From positions 1-43,179 of the forward strand of contig MU624600.1 in the NCBI GenBank assembly GCA_025349905.2: a stretch of DNA of 43,179 bases, written 5' to 3'. Every line of letters starts with the position of its first letter. Position 1 is the stretch's first letter. Of this stretch, positions 1 through 10,076 are shown piece by piece. Source of the stretch: Blastocladiella britannica. Lineage: Eukaryota; Blastocladiomycota; Blastocladiomycetes; Blastocladiales; Blastocladiaceae. The position numbers and the translations under genes were made by a program. Below the pieces are notes generated by a model. It saw nothing but the letters and a program-made list of their open reading frames with translations, did not search any database and was not told the origin of the DNA.

Positions 1-286
1 CGTCAGCTGCGGCGGGAAGAAAGCGGCCGATGGCCTCGGACGCACGGCGGGGCGGGCATGGATTGGCGAAGCGCCCGGGCAAGGGGAAGTCAACGTGGTC
101 GGGAGTATTGGATCGGTCGTGGAATGACAGCTCGGAATTGCGGTAGCATGATCGGACTGAGATAATGCTCGTGGAATTCCAGCAAGAAAAAGCAACGAGA
201 AAAACAGCTTGGTTTGGTGCTGGAAAAACAAGGACTGAAGAATTCCGTTGGCGATAAAACGAACGTTTTTTTCTACGTCACTTCCA
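1..286 (-). other. Left edge; 3' flank of the first gene, possible cut-off exon
   Basis: No complete gene is visible. On the minus strand an ATG at 149 opens a 19-codon frame that is rich in Arg and Pro and lacks acidic residues, which resembles the start of a mitochondrial presequence. It meets a stop near 90. A GT close to that stop and a CAG near 7-9 could form an intron leading off the window, so this may be exon 1 of a cut gene 137 bp downstream of the 7TM gene. This is a weak guess. Confidence 0.2.
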
Positions 287-1495
287 TCACAGAATTCCGA
301 CACCCGAACGCTGTTCAGTGCGCAGCCGTGCAACGTCAATTGCGACACTACCACCATTGAACAGAGGAGAAGCCTGCTGCACGACCATGCTCTCGTGCAT
401 GTCAAATGTCTGCTCCAGGATACGGGCCTCCACGCGATGCCGGCCCTGAAACACCTTGGCGAGCCGCTCAAACGAGAGCTCGGTGGCCAGCGCCAGTGCG
501 CTCAGAGCATCGCACAGCGCCAGGTTCATGATGCGGCCATTGCTTGCTCGCGAGTTGACGAGCAGGAACGCGAACCACTCGATGAGCAAGAGTACCGTGA
601 GGACAATGAAGGCGTGTGAGAGCGGGTAGGTGACGGTGCCGCCCGAGCCACCGCCGCTACCGACCAGCCTTCTCCCTGAAGATGCAGCGCTCGCCGAACG
701 CATGCGCTGAAAACTCACGAATCGCGGGGGTGGGAGTGGATCCGTCTTGGACATCCCCCCTATCATCGCACTGCCAGCCGTGGATGCAGCGGAGGTGCTC
801 CGACGCGATATCACTTCACCCGCGGCTGGAAGCTCTGCCGCCGCCGCCGCGGCACCACCCGAGGACGATACGGCCATGATGTCGCGCAGTGCCCACACTG
901 ACCCAGCGGCAGAAAACAGCGGAAATGCACATGCGAGCCACGCGGTCCAGGGGGAGTTGAACTTGACGGTCCACCAATCGTACGCGGTGAATGGCGGGTC
1001 GGCCATCAGGCAGGTGTTGAGCCGCAACGCTGCATCCACCCACAGCGCAATCATCACGACGACCGTGATCCATGTGATGGTGCGCAAGAGAAGGGTCCGT
1101 CCCCGTGGGCTTTGCGTGACTAGCAGCGCGCATCGGTGACAGGAAGCGATGCCAATCAATCCACCCTGAAGCGTAAATGTCGTTGTCCATAGGATCTGGT
1201 ACGAGGGGAAGAACGGCGACGTGCGCTGCGTCCAGATCAAGTAGTATTCGGTTCCGACCAGGCACGACGTGAAGAGCAGCAGCAGGGCCGCGCAAAACAA
1301 GAGCTGTGCTCGATGCGACAGGTACCGCAGAGGGGAATCATCTGAAATGTAGTGCGATGGGAACGCGCGCTTGTAAACGGGCCGGAGCGCGATCAGAGCG
1401 ATTGCACCGGCGACACAGCAGGCTCCTATGGAATTTTGTGCAATATCGTCCGCCAGCAGTGGCTGTACTGAGGCGGGGACCGATCGGAAAAACAT
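287..1495 (-). CDS. Seven-helix membrane protein, unknown family (paralogue A)
   Basis: Single-exon gene of 402 aa. I see seven hydrophobic segments: after a short N-terminus, one near residues 20-40, pairs in the next 150 residues, a long Ala/Gly/Ser-rich loop between helices 5 and 6, then helices 6 and 7 and a hydrophilic tail. It is clearly paralogous to the gene at 10632-11996. Shared elements are IASC(H/Q)RCAL(L/I)VTQ after helix 3, LTVL...EW...FL(L/I)VNS in helix 6, (A/V)TE(L/M)SFER after helix 7, and a tail motif (E/D)QTFDM. The start at 1495 is chosen because homology to the paralogue begins there. An in-frame ATG at 1531 and a longer frame to 1645 would run into SEC16. The SEC16 stop is only 55 bp upstream. 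The topology is receptor-like (long third inner loop), but I recognise no known GPCR class motif, so function is unknown. Confidence 0.8.
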   Translation of the reverse strand: MFFRSVPASVQPLLADDIAQNSIGACCVAGAIALIALRPVYKRAFPSHYISDDSPLRYLSHRAQLLFCAALLLLFTSCLVGTEYYLIWTQRTSPFFPSYQILWTTTFTLQGGLIGIASCHRCALLVTQSPRGRTLLLRTITWITVVVMIALWVDAALRLNTCLMADPPFTAYDWWTVKFNSPWTAWLACAFPLFSAAGSVWALRDIMAVSSSGGAAAAAAELPAAGEVISRRSTSAASTAGSAMIGGMSKTDPLPPPRFVSFQRMRSASAASSGRRLVGSGGGSGGTVTYPLSHAFIVLTVLLLIEWFAFLLVNSRASNGRIMNLALCDALSALALATELSFERLAKVFQGRHRVEARILEQTFDMHESMVVQQASPLFNGGSVAIDVARLRTEQRSGVGIL

Positions 1496-1550
1496 TGTAA
1501 TTTTCCTTATATTCCAAAAAGGAGGCTCCATTCCAGACGCGCATATGCAA

Positions 1551-4500
1551 TCACATCCCTCCAGCACCACCAGCTTGGGGCAAGAACGATGGCGGCGGCG
1601 TCCCTCCCGGCGGAGGCTGTGCGCCAGACCCCGCGTTAAACACATCTACGTAGCGCGAGCGGCCGCGCATGTTGCGGACCGAGCCGGTCGCCGGACCAGG
1701 CGGTGGCGCACCCTCACCAATCAGATCCTCAATCGACGGCCGAGGGCGGACGCGCTGCTGTTGCGATCCACCCGGCGACGTACTGCCGCCGGCCGACGAA
1801 GGCGCGGGCGACGCCGCCAGCGGCGGAAGACCCACCACACTGCCTGGTCGTGGCATGGACGGACCAGCATGACCAGCACCAGCAAACGACGACGGGGCAA
1901 ACGACGACGCCGAATTCATGGGAATCATGGGCGCCGGCGACGGGCCAGCATTGGGTGACCCGGAGCTCGACGGCGGCAGCGACATGCCCGCCGGCGCATT
2001 GGACGAAAAGGACGGCGCCGGCAACGACACGCGCTGTGATGGGGCGGCGGGGCTAAACGGTGGCGGCGGCATCGGACCGGCATTCGGGGGTCCCGTCTGA
2101 GGCGGCCCAGATCCCATGGGCGGCGGCGTCGATCCCATCATGGGCGGCGGCGCAGACGGACCAGAAGCCGCGGCGGCAGCGCCATCCGAGCCGGCCGAGC
2201 CGTCGACCCACTTCTTCAGGTCCTTGTCAAAGTAGAACGTGTTTTCCTCGCCCAAATTCGCCTTGACGGGCGGCGGTGTGCCATCCTTGGGCTTTTCCTT
2301 GCCGCTCAACAGCCCCTTGAAGAGGCCAAACATGCCGCCCTTGCTCTCAGAGGCCGATTTTTTACCATCGCCCTTGGGCGAGTCGGCCTTGCCATCGTTC
2401 GCCGCCGATCCATTGGCAGACCCAGACGAGGTAGCTCCCGTTTCCTTCTTTTTCTTGAGACTCGAGTTGCCAAGCCCGAGATCGTCCCACTCGTCGGGAC
2501 CGGCATTGGTGGACTCTTGCGGTGCGGCAGGCGCGGTCGCACTCGTTGCTGCCGCATCGGTGGCGATAGGCCCGGGAGCATAGGGCGATGCTGCGCGCGC
2601 GACCGGCGGGTTGAAGGGCTGCGGAGAGAACGACCGCGCTTGTTGAGGTTGCTGCTGTTGTGCCAGCGGCTGGCCAAACGGCAGCGGTGCCGGGGCAAAT
2701 GCAGGCGCAAACGAGGGCTGGTTGTGGCCAAAGGACGGCACCGTGGGGGACGCCACCGGTGGCACAGATGGCGCACGAGCAGGCGCCTGGAAGGGAGACC
2801 CGCTGCTGGTGCCGGCGGCCGCATTGCACGGCTGCATCGCTGGTGGGACACCTGGCGCGCTGGTCGCAGCGGCGGCGGGCGAAAAGCCGGTTGGGCCCTC
2901 TGGGATCGACGCCGGCAAGTTTGTACCATAAAATGAAGTGCCGCCACGCTGGGACACAGTGGGCGACGGGGCACGACCGGGCACGCCATACATTCCGGCG
3001 GCGGTGGGTGCGGGTGCCTGGCCCTGGAACGACATTTGGCTCATGCGGCGACTAGAGTCCATGCTCGCCATGCTCGCCAGTCCGTTGGGAACGTGCGAAG
3101 CGGTGCTCATGCGGCGGCGCACCTCCTGCAGGGTTTGGCCAAACAAGGCGTCGGACATGGCCTCCTGGTACGCGAGCTCTTCGTTGTACGGGAAGGCGAC
3201 ATCCGTTCGCGGTGAAACCGCACTCAAAATGTCCTGGCCCGCGGGCGTCAGGGCCAACAGTCGTCGTACATCATCGCTGGTGACACCGGCGCCAATGGAG
3301 CGCGCATACCACACGTCGGCGTGCACTGCCGTCTGGTTCTCGACAGCGAGCGCCTCGGGACCCATCATCGCCTCGGTGAGCTCCACCAGGGAGTGCAGTT
3401 CCTTGAGCACCGCTGGGAGGAGTACATTCGAGTCGCGCGCGAGGAGCCACGCGGCAGTGAGCATGGCGCTGCGCACGTAGTTGCGCGCCGGCACCGCGAA
3501 GCTCCCAGCCAGCAAGCGACGAGCATGCGCAAGCTTGTACCCAACCAAGTGCGGCAGGGCCGCTACATCGAGCGGGAACGGAACGGGGCCAGGGACCGTG
3601 GCGTTGGCGCCGAGCGGGCCAGCGTCGCCCGACAACACCGCCAGGCAAAACTCGACCATCTCGGTCAACAGGAGCGCCTCCGCGTTGGCGTGGAATGTGT
3701 TTGCGCTGCGCAGGTGCGCGGCGCTGACCAGCACCTGGTGCGTTGCAGCGCGGCCAAGCGCGCCGTACAGCGTCGGGCCAAAGTATGCGGTCCCCACCGG
3801 CTGAGCCACCAAATAGCACAGGGCCGCCGCCTCGGTACGGCCGTACGCGCACAGACGGTCGCCGAGCATGGCCAAGGCACGGTGCGTGTTGGCGCCGTTG
3901 CGGTGCGTCAGCACCAGCACCAATACCTCCCGCCACCAGTTGAGTTGGGCCGACGTGGGCGTAGCGGCATTGGCATCGGATTGGAGGAGCAAATAATCGA
4001 CCGCGGCAGCCGCCCACTCCAGCTCTCCATTGGCGGTAATGACGGTCAAAAAGAACTGCAGCGCTGGAACGCACGGGCGCGAGACCTGGAGGTCAAGCGC
4101 CGGGAACTCCCAGCTGGCATCGTGCGCCATGGAGTCGCCCACCAGGCCGTGGCGCGCAAACAAGCCGTTCACGCGCGCCCACACGTTGGGAGGACAGCGG
4201 GCACCAAGCGACAGGGCGGTCGCCCACTGGTTGGTGCGCACCGAAAGCTCGACCGCGTCGACAATGTGGCCCGGGTTGAGGAGCATGTTGTACAGTGGCA
4301 GCACCGCCGGGTCCGCTGCTGCCGTCGTTTCTGTTGCCTCCAGGTCGGTTTCGGCAAGGTGCGCGCGAAGCACGTTAGCCGCCACCACGTCGGCTGGCTG
4401 CCCCAAACCGCTCGTAGACATGAGCGCGTTCACGACCTGGAGGAGCAGTCGCCGGTCAACCAGGTGGTGGTGCGCCTCCGATTCCACCTCGGACGCAGAC

Positions 4501-7500
4501 GATGCAGCAATCGCCGCGGACGTGGCACCCTCTTGCGAAGCCAGCCAGTCGCACGCCACCCGGCGCGCCTCGTCCACGGACACACCAGGGCGAAGCACTG
4601 GTCCTGGAAGTCGTGCAAGGTCAGAAGTGGTTGCGTCCGCAAGCGGCTCAAACCGAATCAGGCCAGGGAACAGCTTGGTGATGGGCTTGACCACTGTTGG
4701 ATCCGTGGAATAGCGAAGCGTCGCCTTGGGGAACGAGACCACCATTGTGCCGCGCGGCGAAAAGGCAATCACGGGCACCTTGCTCCCAATGAGGTGCAGG
4801 TGGAACGGCCCGCGGACAGTCGGGACTGCCACTGGCGGGGGCGTCCGCGGATACGAAATCTTGGGAGGCGGCGCCGAGTCCACCAGGGGGCTGCCGCACC
4901 ACGCACAGAATCGGCCGCCAGCGGGACCAAACGTGCTGCAAGTTGAGCACTTGATGGGTAAGGGTGCAAGCTGACGCGATGCGGCGCGCGAGCTCGCTGG
5001 GCTGCCTCCACGGATCGGGGACGTCAGCGGGCTTTCGTCACCAACACCAAAGGCACCCGCCGTTGGGGTCATAGAGCCCGTCGTGTCAAAGGACCGAACG
5101 CTGGCACCCGAGGAGGGACGCGAGGGAACTTGGACCGAGAGCCCGCCAGCCTTGCCCAAAACTGGCTGGGGCGCAACTGGAGAAATGCGCTGGCCGTCGT
5201 ATGGCGAGCCCGGCACGGCGCCCCATGCAGGAACACTGGGCGGCGCACTCCACGCCGGCGCGGTGGGCGGTGACGTCGGAGCAGGCGGTGCATGCGGTTG
5301 AGGCGACGAAGGTCCGCTTGATTTGCCCGATGTGTGCACCGGTGAGAAGGATGGCTGAGGCTGGTACTGATTCGACGCCATGGGCGGTGCCGGCATGGGG
5401 CCAGGCGACCGGGAGAGCGGAACAGACGGCGGCAGCTGTTGCATCTGCGGTTGCGGTTGCGGTTGCTGTTGTGGCTGCGGTTGCGCCTGCATCTGCGGGA
5501 GTGGAGGCGGCACGAATGCACCCAGCCCGGGCGGGGGTTGTGGCGACGTCGCCGGGCCCGCCAGCGGCGAGAACGAAGGGACGGAGCTCAGACGTTGAGG
5601 CGAAGGCAGGCGCTGCGGCGACGGCAGGCGGTGATGTTGCGGCGAGATGCTGCGCTGTGGCTGTACCAACGTCGCGGTGGGCGGCATTGACAGTGAGGCT
5701 GTGGGTGGCGGCGGGACTGTTACATCAATCAAGTGAGCGACTTGTGAAGTGAAAAAAAAAAACGCGGCAGTGGCAACGTACATTGCATATCCATATGCGC
5801 TGGCTGGGGCGGTGACTGAGCGTGTTGCTCCCAGCGAGTCGGGGAAGCTAAAATACAAAAAGTGTGGTGAGAAAGTTGACATGGAAAAACGAAAAGAAAT
5901 ATGCGCACCAGGACTGTCGTTCGGGTAGCCCTGATAGGCAGGCGACTGATGCGGATGGTAATCCATGTGTTGCGGCGCAGCAAGGGGGCTCGTCGCAACA
6001 GGAGCTGCTGGCGGGTAGAAATCATGCTCGTGCTGCAGGGGCGGCGGGTGGGCAAACCTTTCATGTGCAGGCTCCGGCGAAGTCGTTGGATAGGGCCCGT
6101 ACACGGCCGCATATGCTTGTTGCTCTTGCTCTGACCCAAACTGGTGGTGTTGCGCAACAGAGCTAAACACATCTTCAGAGGCACTGTGCCAATCCTGCTG
6201 CGGGCCTGATAGGGAAGACGATTGTGCTACAGGGAGCGGCGCGTGCTGCTGTTGGTCCGCAGTCGGTTGCGCATATTGTTGCTGCTCTTCGTGCTGACCC
6301 GCAGCTTGCTGGTACTGCTGAGATGGCGAGTGCGCTGGTTGGGGCGGAGACTGGGGCTGTGCCGTCGGCGACCACGACTGGGCAACAGGCTCAGGGCTCT
6401 TGGCCGGCGCGTGCGTGGGCACTTGAACCGGGCTCCAAGACGATGCCGAAAAAGGCTGGGGTGCAAATGCCGACAGGTCCACTGGGGCGGCAGGAGCAGT
6501 GGTCGCAAGAGTGGAGTGACTGGGCGGGGAGGCAGCTGGCGCGGGAGCATGCATAGGCGACCAGTGGGCTGGGGGTTGTTGACTGTAGGCGACATCCTGG
6601 TGGACTCCAAAAGCGGGCGGGGCAGGCGGAGACGAAGAAGGCAGGTGCTGCGGGGATGCAGGGGGAAGCGCATGCTGTGGGGGCGATCCAGAGGGAAGTG
6701 CGTGATGTGGGGGTGACGAATAGACGGCCGCAGCAGCATCGGGCGACCAAGCGTGGGCAGGAATGGGGGCCCACGGTTGCTGCTGTAACGGTTGTGCGAG
6801 TGGCGCCGATGCGACACCGGCGAACGCAGGGCTCGTGGACACGGCAGTTGCCGCTGCTGTGGGAGACAGTGAAACCGAACCGCCATAAACCTGTGCAGGA
6901 GCACCCGGGGAAAAGGAAGCAACTTGCGAGGAGTGCGATGGCGATCCAGCAGCGAACGAGTGCGGCGGCTGAGCAGCTGGCTCGCCTGCAAACTGCGTTT
7001 CCTGCATCGAGAACCAATCCTGGGCCGGAGCACCAAACGGTGCTGGGTTGCCAAACATGCTGGAAGGCGCTGGCGCACTCACTGGCACCTGTGCCGTGGC
7101 GGGAGGAGCAGGCGGCAAGAAAGTGGCAGGCGAAGCTCCCATAAAGTTGTCCTGGGGCGAGACGCTGCGTGCTGGTTGAGGAGGCGACTGGCTAGTATGG
7201 GGAACTGCAGGTGGTGCTGCCGCAACTGGTGCCGAAACTGCAGCCACGGGCGCTGGCGAAATCGCACGAGGAGGCGGTGGCGGTGCTGAGACCACAGGAC
7301 TGGGAACGCGTGCATGTGTCTCTGGAACGGGCGCTGCCTCTGGGGACCACCCAGACGACCACGATGGCTGCGGTGGGGCAGAGGCAATGGGCACAGCTTT
7401 ATGGGCAGGCGGTGCAAATGCGTCAAATGCCGACGACGCTGCAGCGGGAGCCCATGCAGGTGCGGGAGCCGATTGAGCGGTCCATGTCGCAGTGATCGGA

Positions 7501-10076
7501 GGCGAGGTGGCTTTTGGCGGTGGCAGCACAGGTTGGGTCGCAAATGTAACAGGACTGAGTGCACGAGGGGCGAAAAGATCGTCGTGCGCGGATGGAGCGG
7601 ACCAGCCAGCAAACGGAATGGGCGCGGCCTGCGCAGGAGGGGATGCAGCCACAGCAGCCGTAGTTGGCATGACAGGCGCAAAGTGAGCAGTCGGCGGTTC
7701 AATATGAGCTGTTACTGGAGCGGCAGGAAATTCGTCCATGGGCGGCTGAGAGGCCAGCGGTGGTGCGGCGGGCGAGGGTGCTTCAAAAACGGGCAGTGGA
7801 ATGGCAGCTGCAAAGACATCGGGGGCGCCAGCAGAGAATGAAATTTCAGGCACAGCAGCCTCGGGCGGCGGGGGCACCGTTGACAATGGCACAATTGCTG
7901 CATCTGCCGGCGGGGCGTCGACAGCAGGCAGGCTGACCGCATCAACCAGACCGTCCTCATCGGCGCGCTCGCTTGGCACTGCAGGCCCAGGAGTCGCATT
8001 GGCATCAGGCGCAGAGGGCGCGACCGCGGTGGAACTGGCGCCAAGGTCTTCCGGGACTTCTTCCTCCTCGTCCCAGCCCCAGTCAGAGTCCGTGTTGACA
8101 TCTGCCGCGTGCTCGGAATCGGCAGCGTTGGCCTGTGGGTGCACTGGAGCAAGCATGTCCTGGGAAGAGAGCCAGGTGGCGGGGTGGTCGAGTGTGGAAT
8201 CGACGGGCACTTGGGACTGTGTCTCTGCCACGGGAGTGCGATCAGCGGCAACATCAGGAGATGACGCAACAGGAGCAACGGGTGCAATGGGCGCGGCCGT
8301 GCCAGGGCCCGGGACTGGGTCCCATGCCTCATCTGCAGCCTCGGCATCGTCCCACCACGAGGCGTTTTGGGCGGGAACGACGGGCGCCACCGCGACTGGC
8401 TGTGCTGGAGCTGGCGGAACAGGCGCCGATAGGGCAAATGGTGCCGCGGCAGGTTCCGCCTCTGTGGTGGGTGCTGAAACCTGTTCCGGGACTGGGACCA
8501 TCGTCACGGGCGCCTTTGGTGGGGAACCAAATAGCTCAGTCAAAGAAGGGTAGCTGGCAGGGGCTGCAAACGGAGAAGGAACGGCTGAAGTCGGGGTGGG
8601 TGGGGTGGCTGCAATTGTCACAGCGAGCTCGGGGCCAGTCGCCAGGGGCACAGGCGGCGCGACGGCCACGGAAACGGGCGGCGGCGGCGGCAGCGACTCC
8701 AAGGCCACTGGGGCGGAAGGAGCAGCGACGCTCGCCGCAGGCGGCAGGGCGTTTGACACGGCTGAGTCAAGCATCACCTCTTCTTCCTCCGGTTGGTCTT
8801 CGACACAGATAGCGCGACCTTGCTGCTCAACCGCTGCCACGCCAGCATCATGATCGAGAGCACTGGGAGTAACAGCGGCGGGTGCGTTGTGGCTCGCGGT
8901 CATAAACAGGTCGATCGCCGCGTACACTTGACTTTCCTCTGGTCGCGGCGGCGGCGAGGCGGGTGCAGCGGGCGTGGGCGCAGTCGCGGTCACGCCCGTG
9001 GATCCAGGCATGGGCCCAAATGATTCAAAAAACGAGCCGCCATGGGGGACGCCGAGCGGCTTGGAGGCAGGGGACAGCGGTCCGGGAGCCGAGACGCCCA
9101 TGGCAAATGGGTTGGCGCCAGTTGCTAGCGGGCCGACCGACGGCGGGCGCACAAACGGCGACGCACCCACGACCGCGGGTCCGCCAAAGGGAGCGGCCGA
9201 CATGGGCCGCACAACGGGTGACGCCGGCACAAATGATCCGGTGGTCGGTGCCGCAGCGAATGGGTACGGAGCAGCCGTGTTGACCGATGGGGCAGTCGAT
9301 GCCGGCCGCGATCCGGGAAGCGACGGCGGCAGCGCGGTAGAGGCGGCAGCTGCGAAGGTGGTCGATCCGGGCCCTGCAAACGGCACTGGTCCGGAAAAAG
9401 TGTTACCAGCACTGGTCGGGGCTGCACCACCACCAGGATTGCCACCAAACGGGTTTCGGGCAGTCGGCGGCGTCGCAGGCGGCGGAGCAGCCGATCCAGC
9501 GGGACCAAGTGCGCCGCCGCCCCCGAGGAGCGACGAGAAAAAATCGTCCGTGGACGGTACGCGGACGGGGGCAGCATTACCCTGAGCCGAGATCGAGCCC
9601 GATCGCGAGCCCCACGCCGGCGAGGCAAAGGGAGACGCGCTCACCGGGGGGGTGTGCGATACGGGAGCGTTGGCGGCGCCTCCAAAGAGCGCGGCGGCGT
9701 TGCCGAGAGCTGTAAAAAAAACGTGAGGACTGGTCTGGCTGGCAAAAAAAAAAAGAGCAAATCGCGTACGAGTGACAGTGCGGAACGGAATACCGGCAAC
9801 GGGCGCAGCAGAGCCAATGCCGCCGAATGGAGCAGCGGTCGAGAACGAGCCCGAGCGACTAAAAGACGCGCGTCCACTTCCGCCGGCGCCCATGGCAGGG
9901 AGGCCGGGGGCAAAACCCGCGGCAGGCAGTTGCTGCTGCTGATGCTGCTGCTGAGGGTGCTGAGTGGGATCGGCACCAGGAGCAGGTCGCGTGCCACCAA
10001 ACAGGTCGGACGCCGAGGAAGAGCGCGAACCGCCGCCGCCAAATAGGGACGAGGCGTCCGCAAAGGGATTGGACAT
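1551..10076 (-). CDS. SEC16: SEC16-like COPII coat scaffold protein
   Basis: Scaffold that organises COPII coat assembly at ER exit sites. Four-exon model: 10076-9770, 9709-5909, 5847-5782, 5716-1551 (introns of 60, 61 and 65 nt; the last two bracket a 66-nt exon and together restore frame), about 2779 aa. The first 1,640 residues are Pro/Ala/Ser/Gln-rich and probably disordered. A CxxC...CxxC zinc-ribbon-like pair lies at about 1648-1670. The central conserved domain begins near 1690 with HLIGSKVPVIAFSPRG, and the helical Sec16 C-terminal domain spans about 1810-2230. The conserved tail near 2517-2567 contains LGEENTFYFDKDLKKWV, a SEC16 hallmark. The first intron could instead be 84 nt (9710-9793), also in frame. 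Antisense open frames across this gene are composition artefacts. Identification is firm; exact N-terminal splicing is less so. Confidence 0.9.
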   Translation of the reverse strand: MSNPFADASSLFGGGGSRSSSASDLFGGTRPAPGADPTQHPQQQHQQQQLPAAGFAPGLPAMGAGGSGRASFSRSGSFSTAAPFGGIGSAAPVAGIPFRTVTRTRFALFFFASQTSPHVFFTALGNAAALFGGAANAPVSHTPPVSASPFASPAWGSRSGSISAQGNAAPVRVPSTDDFFSSLLGGGGALGPAGSAAPPPATPPTARNPFGGNPGGGAAPTSAGNTFSGPVPFAGPGSTTFAAAASTALPPSLPGSRPASTAPSVNTAAPYPFAAAPTTGSFVPASPVVRPMSAAPFGGPAVVGASPFVRPPSVGPLATGANPFAMGVSAPGPLSPASKPLGVPHGGSFFESFGPMPGSTGVTATAPTPAAPASPPPRPEESQVYAAIDLFMTASHNAPAAVTPSALDHDAGVAAVEQQGRAICVEDQPEEEEVMLDSAVSNALPPAASVAAPSAPVALESLPPPPPVSVAVAPPVPLATGPELAVTIAATPPTPTSAVPSPFAAPASYPSLTELFGSPPKAPVTMVPVPEQVSAPTTEAEPAAAPFALSAPVPPAPAQPVAVAPVVPAQNASWWDDAEAADEAWDPVPGPGTAAPIAPVAPVASSPDVAADRTPVAETQSQVPVDSTLDHPATWLSSQDMLAPVHPQANAADSEHAADVNTDSDWGWDEEEEVPEDLGASSTAVAPSAPDANATPGPAVPSERADEDGLVDAVSLPAVDAPPADAAIVPLSTVPPPPEAAVPEISFSAGAPDVFAAAIPLPVFEAPSPAAPPLASQPPMDEFPAAPVTAHIEPPTAHFAPVMPTTAAVAASPPAQAAPIPFAGWSAPSAHDDLFAPRALSPVTFATQPVLPPPKATSPPITATWTAQSAPAPAWAPAAASSAFDAFAPPAHKAVPIASAPPQPSWSSGWSPEAAPVPETHARVPSPVVSAPPPPPRAISPAPVAAVSAPVAAAPPAVPHTSQSPPQPARSVSPQDNFMGASPATFLPPAPPATAQVPVSAPAPSSMFGNPAPFGAPAQDWFSMQETQFAGEPAAQPPHSFAAGSPSHSSQVASFSPGAPAQVYGGSVSLSPTAAATAVSTSPAFAGVASAPLAQPLQQQPWAPIPAHAWSPDAAAAVYSSPPHHALPSGSPPQHALPPASPQHLPSSSPPAPPAFGVHQDVAYSQQPPAHWSPMHAPAPAASPPSHSTLATTAPAAPVDLSAFAPQPFSASSWSPVQVPTHAPAKSPEPVAQSWSPTAQPQSPPQPAHSPSQQYQQAAGQHEEQQQYAQPTADQQQHAPLPVAQSSSLSGPQQDWHSASEDVFSSVAQHHQFGSEQEQQAYAAVYGPYPTTSPEPAHERFAHPPPLQHEHDFYPPAAPVATSPLAAPQHMDYHPHQSPAYQGYPNDSPGAHISFRFSMSTFSPHFLYFSFPDSLGATRSVTAPASAYGYAMYVATAAFFFFTSQVAHLIDVTVPPPPTASLSMPPTATLVQPQRSISPQHHRLPSPQRLPSPQRLSSVPSFSPLAGPATSPQPPPGLGAFVPPPLPQMQAQPQPQQQPQPQPQMQQLPPSVPLSRSPGPMPAPPMASNQYQPQPSFSPVHTSGKSSGPSSPQPHAPPAPTSPPTAPAWSAPPSVPAWGAVPGSPYDGQRISPVAPQPVLGKAGGLSVQVPSRPSSGASVRSFDTTGSMTPTAGAFGVGDESPLTSPIRGGSPASSRAASRQLAPLPIKCSTCSTFGPAGGRFCAWCGSPLVDSAPPPKISYPRTPPPVAVPTVRGPFHLHLIGSKVPVIAFSPRGTMVVSFPKATLRYSTDPTVVKPITKLFPGLIRFEPLADATTSDLARLPGPVLRPGVSVDEARRVACDWLASQEGATSAAIAASSASEVESEAHHHLVDRRLLLQVVNALMSTSGLGQPADVVAANVLRAHLAETDLEATETTAAADPAVLPLYNMLLNPGHIVDAVELSVRTNQWATALSLGARCPPNVWARVNGLFARHGLVGDSMAHDASWEFPALDLQVSRPCVPALQFFLTVITANGELEWAAAAVDYLLLQSDANAATPTSAQLNWWREVLVLVLTHRNGANTHRALAMLGDRLCAYGRTEAAALCYLVAQPVGTAYFGPTLYGALGRAATHQVLVSAAHLRSANTFHANAEALLLTEMVEFCLAVLSGDAGPLGANATVPGPVPFPLDVAALPHLVGYKLAHARRLLAGSFAVPARNYVRSAMLTAAWLLARDSNVLLPAVLKELHSLVELTEAMMGPEALAVENQTAVHADVWYARSIGAGVTSDDVRRLLALTPAGQDILSAVSPRTDVAFPYNEELAYQEAMSDALFGQTLQEVRRRMSTASHVPNGLASMASMDSSRRMSQMSFQGQAPAPTAAGMYGVPGRAPSPTVSQRGGTSFYGTNLPASIPEGPTGFSPAAAATSAPGVPPAMQPCNAAAGTSSGSPFQAPARAPSVPPVASPTVPSFGHNQPSFAPAFAPAPLPFGQPLAQQQQPQQARSFSPQPFNPPVARAASPYAPGPIATDAAATSATAPAAPQESTNAGPDEWDDLGLGNSSLKKKKETGATSSGSANGSAANDGKADSPKGDGKKSASESKGGMFGLFKGLLSGKEKPKDGTPPPVKANLGEENTFYFDKDLKKWVDGSAGSDGAAAAASGPSAPPPMMGSTPPPMGSGPPQTGPPNAGPMPPPPFSPAAPSQRVSLPAPSFSSNAPAGMSLPPSSSGSPNAGPSPAPMIPMNSASSFAPSSFAGAGHAGPSMPRPGSVVGLPPLAASPAPSSAGGSTSPGGSQQQRVRPRPSIEDLIGEGAPPPGPATGSVRNMRGRSRYVDVFNAGSGAQPPPGGTPPPSFLPQAGGAGGM

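Noticed and set aside
3321..4946. 541-codon open frame antisense to SEC16
   Set aside because: Arg/His/Gln-rich composition typical of the complement of GC-rich coding sequence. It lies across conserved SEC16 domains and shows no domain of its own.
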